A DNA stretch of 34,890 nucleotides from JAZNOL01 sp045580815 (GTDB lineage Bacteria > Bacillota > Clostridia > RUG12999): assembly GCA_045580815.1 (NCBI GenBank), contig JAZNOL010000092.1, positions 1 through 34,890 of the forward strand. The letters run 5' to 3'. How positions within the stretch are numbered: the first letter of the stretch is position 1; every line of letters begins with the position of its first letter. The notes under the pieces were generated by a model that saw nothing but the letters and a program-made list of their open reading frames with translations, did not search any database and was not told the origin of the DNA. Of this stretch, positions 22,245 through 29,764 are shown piece by piece. Made by a program: the position numbers and the translations under genes.

Positions 22245-24305
22245 GTGTCATTATCAAGAGAAGAATTAGTAAGTTATGCAGAAAAATATATAGAAACTCA
22301 GCATATCGATGTTATAGAGGCAGATGGCAATATTATAGAATTTTTGCTTGATAACTGTGAAATTACTGTGCCTGGTAACAACAGATTTTTTGTGGAAGTA
22401 AACACGTCAGATATTATGGCAGGCGTTTGCTGGTGTAGGGTACAAAAATACAATAAATACATAGAAGAAGCAGGACTTTCTGACGGTCAGGAGGTATGCG
22501 CATATACCGGAAGCAGTGATTTCGGGCATACAACGGCAAAATGGGAAAGTGTTATATCTTTGGGTATATACGGGCTTCGTAAACGCCTTGATGAGTATAT
22601 TGAAAAAAATAAAAATGATAAGCAAAAACTTAAAGTTTATAAAAATTCTGCCCGTGTATATGATTCAGTGTTGCGGTTTATGAAACGCGCATCAGCGGTG
22701 GCACAAAACTTTGGGAAAACCGAGATGTCACAGGGGATTTTGAATCTTACTGAAAATTCACCGCAAAACCTTTTTGAAGCAATGCAAACAATAATTATTT
22801 ATTATGTTGTGCAACACATGGTTGAGGGCACAAATTTAAGAACCCTTGGCAGGCTTGACAAGCTGTTTTATCCGTTTTATGTCAATGAAGAAAAAACGTA
22901 TGCGCAACAGTTGATTATGGATTTTATCCGGGAAATTGACCGGCTGAAAGCTCCGTCAAATATTCCGTTTGCAATATGCGGTACGGACAAAAAAGGAAAC
23001 TGTCTTATCAATGAATTGTCATACGAAATTCTTGAAACTTATAAAAAAGCAAATACAACAAACACAAAATTTCACTTGCTGTGCAGTAAAAATATGCCTG
23101 ATGATATTATAAACAAAGCATTTGAGGGCGTAAGAGCCGGAAATAACAGTATAGTATTTATGTCCAACGAAAAAGTAATTGAATCGCTTGAAAAAATCGG
23201 GGCAAAGCACGACGATGCAGTAAATTATCATATTGTAGGCTGTTATGAATGTGGTGCAGAGGATGAACTGACATGCTCTTGCAATGCACGTGTAAACCTG
23301 CCGAAAGTTCTTGAACTTACACTAAACGGTGGAAAAGATATGCTCACAGGAAAACAGATTGGTAATCAAAACCGCACAGCTTTTAAAACCTATGATGAGT
23401 TATATTATGAGTTTAAAAAACAGCTTGAATATGCTTGCAACTGTGCAATGAAAATAACTGATATATACGAAAAACATTATGCCAAAATGCACTCTGCACC
23501 GATTTTATCGGCTACATATAATTCTTCGCTTGAAAAAGGTGGCGATTTATATTGCAATTATGCGGCAAAATATAACAATTCGTCCGTAAACGCAATCGGG
23601 CTTGCAACTGTGGTTGATTCTCTTGCGGCGATAAGAAAACTGGTTTTTGAAGATAAAACAGTTACAATAGACCGTTTTATTGAAATTCTGAAATCAAACT
23701 GGAAAAACGAAGAACCTCTTCGGTTGCTTATTAAAAACAAATTTCCGAAATACGGAACAGGGGACAGAAAAACAGATGAAATTGCCCGTGATATTGTAGA
23801 TACACTTGCAGATACAATAAGCGGAAAACCAAATGTTAAAGGCGGTGTTTACCGTCTCGGTCTGTTTTCTATTAACTGGAGATGGGAGTTTGGCGAAAAA
23901 ACTGCTGCATCTGCCGACGGACGTCTTTTAGGTGAAACACTTTCCCAAAACGCAAGTGCAACCTTTGGTGCAGATAAAAACGGAGCAACGGCGCATCTGA
24001 CATCTGTTGCAACAATCGACGCATCAAAAACACCTAACGGAACCATTGCAGATATTGATTTGCACACTTCTGCCGTAAAAGGAGAAAATGGGATAAAAAC
24101 TCTTACGGCAACACTTCGTACTTATTTTGAAATGGGCGGTTTTGGCGTACATTACAATATTCTTGATACAGATGTGCTTAAAGCGGCAAAAGCAGAACCA
24201 GAAAAATATCCCAATATTCAGGTGAGACTTTGCGGCTGGAATGTGCTTTTTTCAACACTTAGCAATAAGGAAAAAGACGAATTTATTGCACGCTCGGAAA
24301 AATAG
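22245..24305 (+). CDS. Glycyl radical enzyme of unknown substrate (pyruvate formate-lyase family)
   Basis: The product is 686 residues. The C-terminus carries a glycyl-radical loop VRLCGWNVLF with Gly664, followed by LSNKEKDEFIARSE, as in the family. The centre has HIVGCYECGAED, where Cys333 and Glu335 fit the thiyl Cys and general base (GC-x-E) of dehydratase-type members. Pyruvate formate-lyase has two adjacent cysteines there, so this is not PflB. Departures from the usual: Trp replaces Tyr after the radical Gly, Cys336, Cys344 and Cys346 crowd the active-site loop, and length is below the usual ~780-850. Oxygen-sensitive radical chemistry in the cytoplasm is expected. The GTG start at 22245 has AAGGAG eleven bases upstream. 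The activase gene follows within 12 bases. Substrate unknown; the divergent AraC regulator hints at a sugar or sugar-derived compound. Confidence 0.87.
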   Translation: MSLSREELVSYAEKYIETQHIDVIEADGNIIEFLLDNCEITVPGNNRFFVEVNTSDIMAGVCWCRVQKYNKYIEEAGLSDGQEVCAYTGSSDFGHTTAKWESVISLGIYGLRKRLDEYIEKNKNDKQKLKVYKNSARVYDSVLRFMKRASAVAQNFGKTEMSQGILNLTENSPQNLFEAMQTIIIYYVVQHMVEGTNLRTLGRLDKLFYPFYVNEEKTYAQQLIMDFIREIDRLKAPSNIPFAICGTDKKGNCLINELSYEILETYKKANTTNTKFHLLCSKNMPDDIINKAFEGVRAGNNSIVFMSNEKVIESLEKIGAKHDDAVNYHIVGCYECGAEDELTCSCNARVNLPKVLELTLNGGKDMLTGKQIGNQNRTAFKTYDELYYEFKKQLEYACNCAMKITDIYEKHYAKMHSAPILSATYNSSLEKGGDLYCNYAAKYNNSSVNAIGLATVVDSLAAIRKLVFEDKTVTIDRFIEILKSNWKNEEPLRLLIKNKFPKYGTGDRKTDEIARDIVDTLADTISGKPNVKGGVYRLGLFSINWRWEFGEKTAASADGRLLGETLSQNASATFGADKNGATAHLTSVATIDASKTPNGTIADIDLHTSAVKGENGIKTLTATLRTYFEMGGFGVHYNILDTDVLKAAKAEPEKYPNIQVRLCGWNVLFSTLSNKEKDEFIARSEK

Positions 24306-24317
24306 GAGGGTATGCTG

Positions 24318-25157
24318 GTGAAAGGCTTGATTTCCGGAATAAAACGTATGGAAATACATGACGGCGACGGACTGCGTACAACGGTGTTTTTTAAAGGCTG
24401 TCCGCTAAAATGCATATGGTGTCATAATCCCGAAAGTATATCTTTTGAAAAACAGATTGCTTTTTATAAAGAAAAATGTATCGGATGTGGTATGTGTCGC
24501 AATGAAAAAACTGAAAAAACAGCGAAAAACTGTCCGGCTGATGCACAGATTTTGTATGGCAGGGAGTATGAGGTTGATGAGATGATAAGCGAGGTTTTAA
24601 AAGACGAAATGTTTTTTAAAAACGGCGATGGAGGTGTCACTTTGTCCGGTGGTGAATGTCTTGCTCAGTCTGTTTTTGCTGTTGAAACAGCAAAAAAGCT
24701 TGCCAAAAAAAATATAAGTGTATATGTTGATACTTGCGGTTTTGTAAGCAGAAAGGTTTTTGACAGAATTATTCCTTATACCGATAAATTTTTGTATGAT
24801 ATAAAAGCAATAGATGAAGATGTGCATAAAAAATGTACCGGGCAGGAAAATAGCATAATTCTTGATAATTTAAAGTATTTATCTGAAAAAGGATGCAGCA
24901 TTGAAATAAGATATCCGTTTGTTAAAGGCTATAACGATAACCAATGCGAAAAGATAGGGGAATTTCTGAAAAATTTAAACGGAATAACAAAGGTAAAAGT
25001 GCTTCAGTATCATAACTTTGCCGCATCAAGATATGATGCTCTTGGAATGAAAAATACCTTGCCGTTTGGAGAAACAACATTTGAAGATGTGGAAAATGCA
25101 ACTCAGATGCTAAAGAGGTTGGGTCTTAATGCAATAAACGGCATTTCTGAAAGTTAG
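24318..25157 (+). CDS. Glycyl radical enzyme activating enzyme (radical SAM)
   Basis: The product is 279 residues. It has the radical-SAM motif FFKGCPLKCIWCHNPE (Cys28, Cys32, Cys35), which binds the 4Fe-4S cluster that cleaves S-adenosylmethionine. One ferredoxin-like insert (Cys54, Cys57, Cys60, Cys72) fits a single auxiliary cluster; many activases have two. VTLSGGE and YVDTCGF are further family motifs. It would install the radical on Gly664 of the upstream enzyme. I prefer the GTG at 24318, which gives MKGLISGIKRMEIHDGDGLR and sits eight bases after GGAGGG. The ATG at 24312 is only two bases from that ribosome site. It is co-transcribed with the enzyme and ends at a strong terminator. 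Confidence 0.93.
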   Translation: MKGLISGIKRMEIHDGDGLRTTVFFKGCPLKCIWCHNPESISFEKQIAFYKEKCIGCGMCRNEKTEKTAKNCPADAQILYGREYEVDEMISEVLKDEMFFKNGDGGVTLSGGECLAQSVFAVETAKKLAKKNISVYVDTCGFVSRKVFDRIIPYTDKFLYDIKAIDEDVHKKCTGQENSIILDNLKYLSEKGCSIEIRYPFVKGYNDNQCEKIGEFLKNLNGITKVKVLQYHNFAASRYDALGMKNTLPFGETTFEDVENATQMLKRLGLNAINGISES

Positions 25158-25162
25158 TAAAC

Positions 25163-25192
25163 AAAGCCTATTGGTGAGCCAATAGGCTTTTT
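25163..25192 (+). terminator. Terminator of the glycyl radical operon
   Basis: AAAGCCTATTGG and CCAATAGGCTTT form a perfect 12-bp stem around TGAG, followed by more T. It comes just after the activase stop. Confidence 0.92.
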
Positions 25193-25216
25193 GTGTCATA
25201 ATACTGCCTTTTTCTC

Positions 25217-25245
25217 TTGACTTAATAATATTTATATGTTAAAAT
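25217..25245 (+). promoter_or_regulatory. Promoter of pepP
   Basis: TTGACT (25217-25222), a 17-base spacer and TAAAAT (25240-25245), 30 bases before the ATG. Confidence 0.75.
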
Positions 25246-25275
25246 ATATATGATAAAAATTAGGTGAGTGATAAA

Positions 25276-26343
25276 ATGACCGATGAAAGAATTAAAAAGT
25301 TAAGGCTCAAAATGAGCGAAAAATCAATAGATGCAGTGCTTGTTACAAGTCGTTCAAATGTACTGTATTTAAGCGGATTTTCAGGAACAAGCGGCGATCT
25401 TATCATAACGCATGATGCACAGTATATTCTTTGCGACTCCCGCTATACAGAGCAGGCATCACAGCAATGTCCGCAGTTTGAATGTATTAACGTAAAAGAC
25501 GGTGTTTATAACGTTATAAACAAGATTATTGCATATCATCGTATTGTGCGTATAGGTGTTGAAGACCGGGAGATTACATTTGCAGTATATGAGGGTATGA
25601 AAACAGCACTTAAATCAATGTTGATACCGGTAGGCGGCATGATTTCACATATGCGTGAAATAAAAGACGAAACCGAGTTGCGAGTTCTTAAAAAAGCGGC
25701 TTCAATAGGTGATATGGCTTATGAAGCGGCAATAAAAACAATAAAACCCGGAGTCAGCGAAATCGAAATTGCGGCAGAAATTGAGTATGTGATGCGTAAA
25801 AACGGGGCAACTTCCACCTCCTTTGAAACAATTGTTGCTTCGGGTGAAAATTCTTCAAAACCCCATGGAACCGCATCGCAGCGTAAAATTCAAAACGGCG
25901 ACCTTATAGTTATGGATTTTGGTTGCATATATAATGGGTATTGCAGTGATATGACCCGTACTGTTGCAGTGGGGGATATAGCACTTCCGCAACGAAATTC
26001 GTATAATGCATTACTGTACACACAGCTTAAAATGGTTAATCTTATTAAAAACGGAATGGTTTGCAATGAGGTTGATAAAATTTCAAGAAATATTCTTGAA
26101 ACTTTAGGTTACGGAAAATATTTTTCCCATTCTTTGGGACATGGTGTGGGAATTGATGTTCATGAAATGCCGAATTTGAGTCCGAAGTGCGATAAAACAC
26201 TTGTGCCGGGCATGGTTGTAACCGTTGAACCGGGGGTTTATTTTGACGGACTTTTTGGCATAAGAATTGAAGATACAGTGGTGATTTTGGATAAAAATAT
26301 AGAAATTATAACAAATTCACCAAAAGAATTGCTTATAATTTAG
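25276..26343 (+). CDS. pepP: Xaa-Pro aminopeptidase (M24 family)
   Basis: The product is 355 residues. The N-terminal creatinase-like domain (about 1-125, SNVLYLSGFSGTSGDL) precedes a pita-bread M24 domain with all five metal ligands in place: VMDFG, SDMTR, GHGVG, VEPG and RIEDT. It removes N-terminal residues before proline in the cytoplasm. I chose the ATG at 25276, which has AGGTGAG seven bases upstream; the GTG at 25264 lies in that site. In many Firmicutes this gene precedes efp, as here. It has its own promoter, and efp has another 12-40 bases after the stop, so the two may be read separately. It could also be annotated as a prolidase-type peptidase. Confidence 0.93.
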   Translation: MTDERIKKLRLKMSEKSIDAVLVTSRSNVLYLSGFSGTSGDLIITHDAQYILCDSRYTEQASQQCPQFECINVKDGVYNVINKIIAYHRIVRIGVEDREITFAVYEGMKTALKSMLIPVGGMISHMREIKDETELRVLKKAASIGDMAYEAAIKTIKPGVSEIEIAAEIEYVMRKNGATSTSFETIVASGENSSKPHGTASQRKIQNGDLIVMDFGCIYNGYCSDMTRTVAVGDIALPQRNSYNALLYTQLKMVNLIKNGMVCNEVDKISRNILETLGYGKYFSHSLGHGVGIDVHEMPNLSPKCDKTLVPGMVVTVEPGVYFDGLFGIRIEDTVVILDKNIEIITNSPKELLII

Positions 26344-26355
26344 TAAATCTTTTAC

Positions 26356-26384
26356 TTGAAATTGTGTAAAAAATGTTGTATAAT
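26356..26384 (+). promoter_or_regulatory. Promoter of efp and downstream genes
   Basis: TTGAAA (26356-26361), a 17-base spacer and TATAAT (26379-26384), 36 bases before the efp ATG. Confidence 0.8.
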
Positions 26385-26420
26385 ATTACAAGATATTTAT
26401 TATAATGGAGGAAAAATTGC

Positions 26421-26978
26421 ATGATTACAGCAGGCGATTTCAGAAACGGTGTTACTTTTGAAATGGACGGAAACGTGTTCCAGGTTATTAACTTCCAGCA
26501 CGTTAAACCGGGTAAAGGAGCAGCGTTTGTAAGAACAAAAATTAGAAATGTTATCAGCGGTGCAGTTATTGAAAGAACTTTTAACCCCACCGATAAAATG
26601 CCTAAAGCTCACATTGAGCGCAAAGATATGGAATATCTTTATAACGATGGCGAACTTTATTACTTCATGGACAGCGAAAGCTACGAGCAGATGCCTCTTA
26701 ATGCAGATTTGCTCGAATCAGCACTTCCGTATCTTAAAGACAATATGGTTGTTAAAGTGCTGTCTTTCAAAGGCAACGTATTCGGTGTAGAACCGCCGAA
26801 CTTTGTTGAACTTCTTGTTACAGAAACAGAACCCGGTGTTAAAGGCGATACAGCAACAGGTGCAACAAAACCTGCTACTGTTGAAACAGGTGCACAGATT
26901 TATGTTCCTTTGTTCGTTAACGAAGGTGATACAATCCGTGTTGATACAAGAACCGGCGATTACATGGAACGTGTATAA
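26421..26978 (+). CDS. efp: Translation elongation factor P
   Basis: The product is 185 residues, the standard EF-P length, with KOW-like and two OB-type domains. It relieves ribosome stalling at polyproline. The acceptor loop VKPGKGAAF has Lys32 at the modified position. MERKDMEYLYNDG-like and ETGAQIYVPLFVNEGDTIRVDTRTGDY are family signatures. GGAGG precedes the ATG. No modification genes (poxA/epmA or ymfI types) are visible in the window. A hairpin without a T run follows, then a CD1247-like gene. Confidence 0.98.
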   Translation: MITAGDFRNGVTFEMDGNVFQVINFQHVKPGKGAAFVRTKIRNVISGAVIERTFNPTDKMPKAHIERKDMEYLYNDGELYYFMDSESYEQMPLNADLLESALPYLKDNMVVKVLSFKGNVFGVEPPNFVELLVTETEPGVKGDTATGATKPATVETGAQIYVPLFVNEGDTIRVDTRTGDYMERV

Positions 26979-26994
26979 TTAAACAGCATTTTAA

Positions 26995-27024
26995 TTGCCC
27001 ATGCAATATTTTTTGCATGGGCAA
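26995..27024 (+). other. Strong stem-loop after efp without a T tract
   Basis: TTGCCCATGCAA and TTGCATGGGCAA form a perfect 12-bp stem with a six-base loop, but AATATAA follows instead of a T run. It may be a processing or stability element, or a weak terminator between efp and the next gene. Confidence 0.6.
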
Positions 27025-27055
27025 AATATAAATTTGAGGGAAAGAAGGATAATTT

Positions 27056-27442
27056 ATGTTAGATAATATGTCATATTTAAGCGAAAGAGTTTCGTATTTA
27101 AAAGGTCTTGCAAAAGGTCTGAAAATAGACGAAACAAAACCTGAGGGCGAGCTTATGCTTGCTATAATTGAAGTGCTTGATGAAATGGCATCAGAAATTG
27201 ATGCCGTTGTTGAGGCACAGGATGAAATTTTTGATATGCTTGAACCTGAAGATGAACTTGACGAAGAATGCGACGGTGATTGCGAGGGTTGCAGCGGTTG
27301 TGGCGAAATGGATTATTTTGAAGTTGAATGTGAAAACTGCGGAAATACCATTTATCTTGATGAGGATTTGCTTGCAAACGAAGAAGAATTTGAATGCCCC
27401 GTGTGCAAAGAAAAAATTACTGTAGAAATAGAAGAAGATTGA
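27056..27442 (+). CDS. CD1247-type N-terminal-domain protein with zinc ribbon
   Basis: The product is 128 residues. The N-terminal half (MSYLSERVSYLKGLAKGLKI, then an acidic helical region to about 68) resembles the CD1247 N-terminal domain found in many Clostridia. The C-terminus has a zinc-ribbon pair CENC (92-95) and CPVC (114-117). Between them lies an extra cysteine cluster at 72, 76, 79 and 82 in an acidic stretch, which could bind a second metal ion. The function is unknown. Overall it is strongly acidic. AAGGA precedes the ATG. It lies between efp and proB on the same strand and may be co-transcribed with both. Confidence 0.8.
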   Translation: MLDNMSYLSERVSYLKGLAKGLKIDETKPEGELMLAIIEVLDEMASEIDAVVEAQDEIFDMLEPEDELDEECDGDCEGCSGCGEMDYFEVECENCGNTIYLDEDLLANEEEFECPVCKEKITVEIEED

Positions 27443-27472
27443 GGTTTTCAATAATATTGTGGGGTAAGTTTT

Positions 27473-28255
27473 ATGCATGAACAATTGAAAAATGCAAAGC
27501 GCATTGTTATAAAAGTAGGAACATCCACACTTGCTTATTCAACAGGTCGTCTTAATATAAGGCGTGTTGAAAAGCTGGTTAAGGTGCTTTCAGACATTAA
27601 AAATATGGGCAAAGAAATTGTGCTTGTATCATCGGGTGCTATTGGTGTAGGTGCAGGTGTGATGGGGCTTGCAGCGCGACCCCGTGAGGCTGTTGAAAAA
27701 CAGGCGGCAGCCGCTGTGGGGCAGTGTGAGCTTATGAACAGATATTCCCGTATGTTTGGTGATTTTGGTCATACTGTTGCCCAGATTCTTCTTACTAAAA
27801 ATGTTGTTGAAGACAGCATATCAAAAACAAATGCTGAAAATACGTTTATGCGTCTTATAGATTACGGCGTTATTCCGATTGTTAACGAGAACGACACAAT
27901 TTCAACAGAAGAGGCGGAATTTGGCGATAACGATACGCTTTCAGCAGTTGTAGCAGCACTTTGCAATGCGGATGCGCTTGTTATTTTGTCTGATATAGAA
28001 GGCGTTTACAGCAGCAATCCCAAAACAGACAAAAATGCAAAACTTATTACTGAGATTGATGATATTGAAAATATGATGGGCGTTGCTAAGGATACAACAA
28101 ATTTGCTGGGCACAGGCGGAATGATAACAAAACTGCGTGCGGCTTCAATAGCAAAACAACACGGAATTGCCACGGTTATTGCCTGCGGAAGCTATCCGGA
28201 AAATCTTTATGAGATTATAGAAGGAAACGATTGCGGAACATTTATTCCGGCATAA
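27473..28255 (+). CDS. proB: Glutamate 5-kinase
   Basis: The product is 260 residues. It phosphorylates L-glutamate to gamma-glutamyl phosphate, the first step of proline synthesis. Amino-acid-kinase motifs are VIKVGTSTL near the start, VSSGAIGVGAG, NENDTIS and GTGGMITKLRAA. The product has the kinase domain only. The C-terminal PUA domain of the E. coli enzyme (about 367 residues) is absent, which is common in shorter members. The ATG at 27473 has GGGGTAAG upstream. proA follows 23 bases after the stop. No proC is in the window. Confidence 0.96.
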   Translation: MHEQLKNAKRIVIKVGTSTLAYSTGRLNIRRVEKLVKVLSDIKNMGKEIVLVSSGAIGVGAGVMGLAARPREAVEKQAAAAVGQCELMNRYSRMFGDFGHTVAQILLTKNVVEDSISKTNAENTFMRLIDYGVIPIVNENDTISTEEAEFGDNDTLSAVVAALCNADALVILSDIEGVYSSNPKTDKNAKLITEIDDIENMMGVAKDTTNLLGTGGMITKLRAASIAKQHGIATVIACGSYPENLYEIIEGNDCGTFIPA

Positions 28256-28278
28256 ATTCAGTAAAACGGAGAGTAGCT

Positions 28279-29523
28279 ATGACTGAAACAGAAATAAAAG
28301 GTGCCGTTGCAAAAGCGGCGGCAAAAGAACTTGCACAGATTGCTCCTAAAATAAAAACAGATGCACTTCTTTCTATTGCTGATGCAATAGAAGTGAATGG
28401 AGAAACAATTATCAGAGAGAATAAAAAAGATATTGAAAATGCGGAAAAAAACAACATGACTGCGGCACTTATTGACAGACTCCGCCTTGATAATAAACGC
28501 ATTTCAGATATTGCTGACGGAGTGCGTAAGGTTGCAACTCTTGATGATCCTGTTGGCATGACAGAGAAAACTGTTATGCGTCCCAACGGTCTTCAGATAG
28601 GCAGAAAACGTGTTCCAATAGGTGTTTTGGGAATTATATATGAGGCTCGCCCGAATGTTACGGCAGATGCGGCGGCACTTGCTCTTAAATCCTCAAATGC
28701 GGTTATTTTGCGTGGCGGAAAAGAAGCGATAAATTCAAACAAGGCAATTGTTGCAGTAATTAATGCGGCGGCTAAAAATGCCGGTATTCCTGATGGAAGC
28801 GTGCAACTTATAGAAAATACCGAGCGACAGAGTGCTGTTGATATGATGCGTGCAAACGGATATATAGATGTGCTTATTCCAAGAGGAGGGGCAGGACTTA
28901 TAAAATCGGTTGTTGAAAATGCAACTGTTCCTGTTATAGAAACGGGCGTTGGAAACTGCCATACTTATATTGACGACAGTGCTGATACCAACATGGCGGT
29001 GAATATAGCGGTTAATGCAAAATGTTCACGTCCGGCTGTGTGCAATGCTATGGAAACACTTCTTGTTTCAGAAAAGAAAGCGGCAGAAGTTTTGCCTGTT
29101 TTAGAAGAAAAAATAGCAGAATATACTGTGGAAATCCGTGGTTGCGAAAAAACGTGCAAAATTTTAAAAAATGCTGTTTTAGCAACAGAAGAAGACTATT
29201 CAACCGAATTTCTTGATTATATTCTGGCTGTTAAAATTGTTTCCGGGCTTGATGAAGCAATAGAACATATTTCAAAATATTCAACAGGTCATTCCGAAGC
29301 GATTGTAACAAACAGCTACGAAAATGCCGAAAAGTTTTTAGATACTGTGGATGCGGCGGCGGTTTATGTTAACGCATCAACACGGTTTACAGACGGAAAT
29401 GAGTACGGTTTTGGTGCTGAAATCGGTATCAGTACGCAAAAAATGCATGCCAGAGGTCCTATGGGGCTTGAGGCACTTACGACAGTTAAATACGTTGTCC
29501 GCGGTAACGGACAAATAAGATGA
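28279..29523 (+). CDS. proA: Gamma-glutamyl phosphate reductase
   Basis: The product is 414 residues, the usual length. It reduces gamma-glutamyl phosphate to glutamate-5-semialdehyde with NADPH. Signatures are VPIGVLGIIYEARPNVTADAAALALKS in the substrate and cofactor region, ILRGGKEA, DVLIPRGGAGL, and the catalytic Cys in NAKCSRPAVCNAMETLL. It ends with the family-typical GPMGLEALTTVKYVVRGNGQIR. I chose the ATG at 28279 behind CGGAGAG; an upstream in-frame start at 28231 would overlap proB. It is the second gene of a proBA pair and is followed by a strong terminator. Confidence 0.97.
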   Translation: MTETEIKGAVAKAAAKELAQIAPKIKTDALLSIADAIEVNGETIIRENKKDIENAEKNNMTAALIDRLRLDNKRISDIADGVRKVATLDDPVGMTEKTVMRPNGLQIGRKRVPIGVLGIIYEARPNVTADAAALALKSSNAVILRGGKEAINSNKAIVAVINAAAKNAGIPDGSVQLIENTERQSAVDMMRANGYIDVLIPRGGAGLIKSVVENATVPVIETGVGNCHTYIDDSADTNMAVNIAVNAKCSRPAVCNAMETLLVSEKKAAEVLPVLEEKIAEYTVEIRGCEKTCKILKNAVLATEEDYSTEFLDYILAVKIVSGLDEAIEHISKYSTGHSEAIVTNSYENAEKFLDTVDAAAVYVNASTRFTDGNEYGFGAEIGISTQKMHARGPMGLEALTTVKYVVRGNGQIR

Positions 29524-29527
29524 AATG

Positions 29528-29560
29528 AGCCACACCGTGTAAAACGGTGTGGCTTTTTTT
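29528..29560 (+). terminator. Terminator after proA
   Basis: GAGCCACACCGT... pairs ACACCGT with ACGGTGT and GCC with GGC, followed by a T7 run. Confidence 0.93.
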
Positions 29561-29643
29561 GCTGCATTTGTTGAAAGTAAAAATAAATTAATGATAATTT
29601 ACAAAATATTTACATTTTTTAGGGGTAAAAGCAAGGTAAACTA

Positions 29644-29672
29644 TTGACTTTTGGTGCGATTTGAGGTATAAT
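29644..29672 (+). promoter_or_regulatory. Promoter of the gdpP-rplI-dnaB-tilS genes
   Basis: TTGACT (29644-29649), a 17-base spacer and TATAAT (29667-29672). The distance to the gdpP ATG is 92 bases, leaving a leader in which I see no strong structure. Confidence 0.82.
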
Positions 29673-29764
29673 ATAATTTGATATATTATTGTCAGTAAGC
29701 GTTGGCAAAAATAAAGAAAGGTTCCTTTAATTTACTGATTTTGTCAGATTTAGTGGAGGCTTAT

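Noticed and set aside
22245..24305. Pyruvate formate-lyase (pflB)
   Set aside because: The active site has GCYE rather than two adjacent cysteines, and the glycyl loop and length also differ. The pyruvate-specific enzyme is therefore unlikely.
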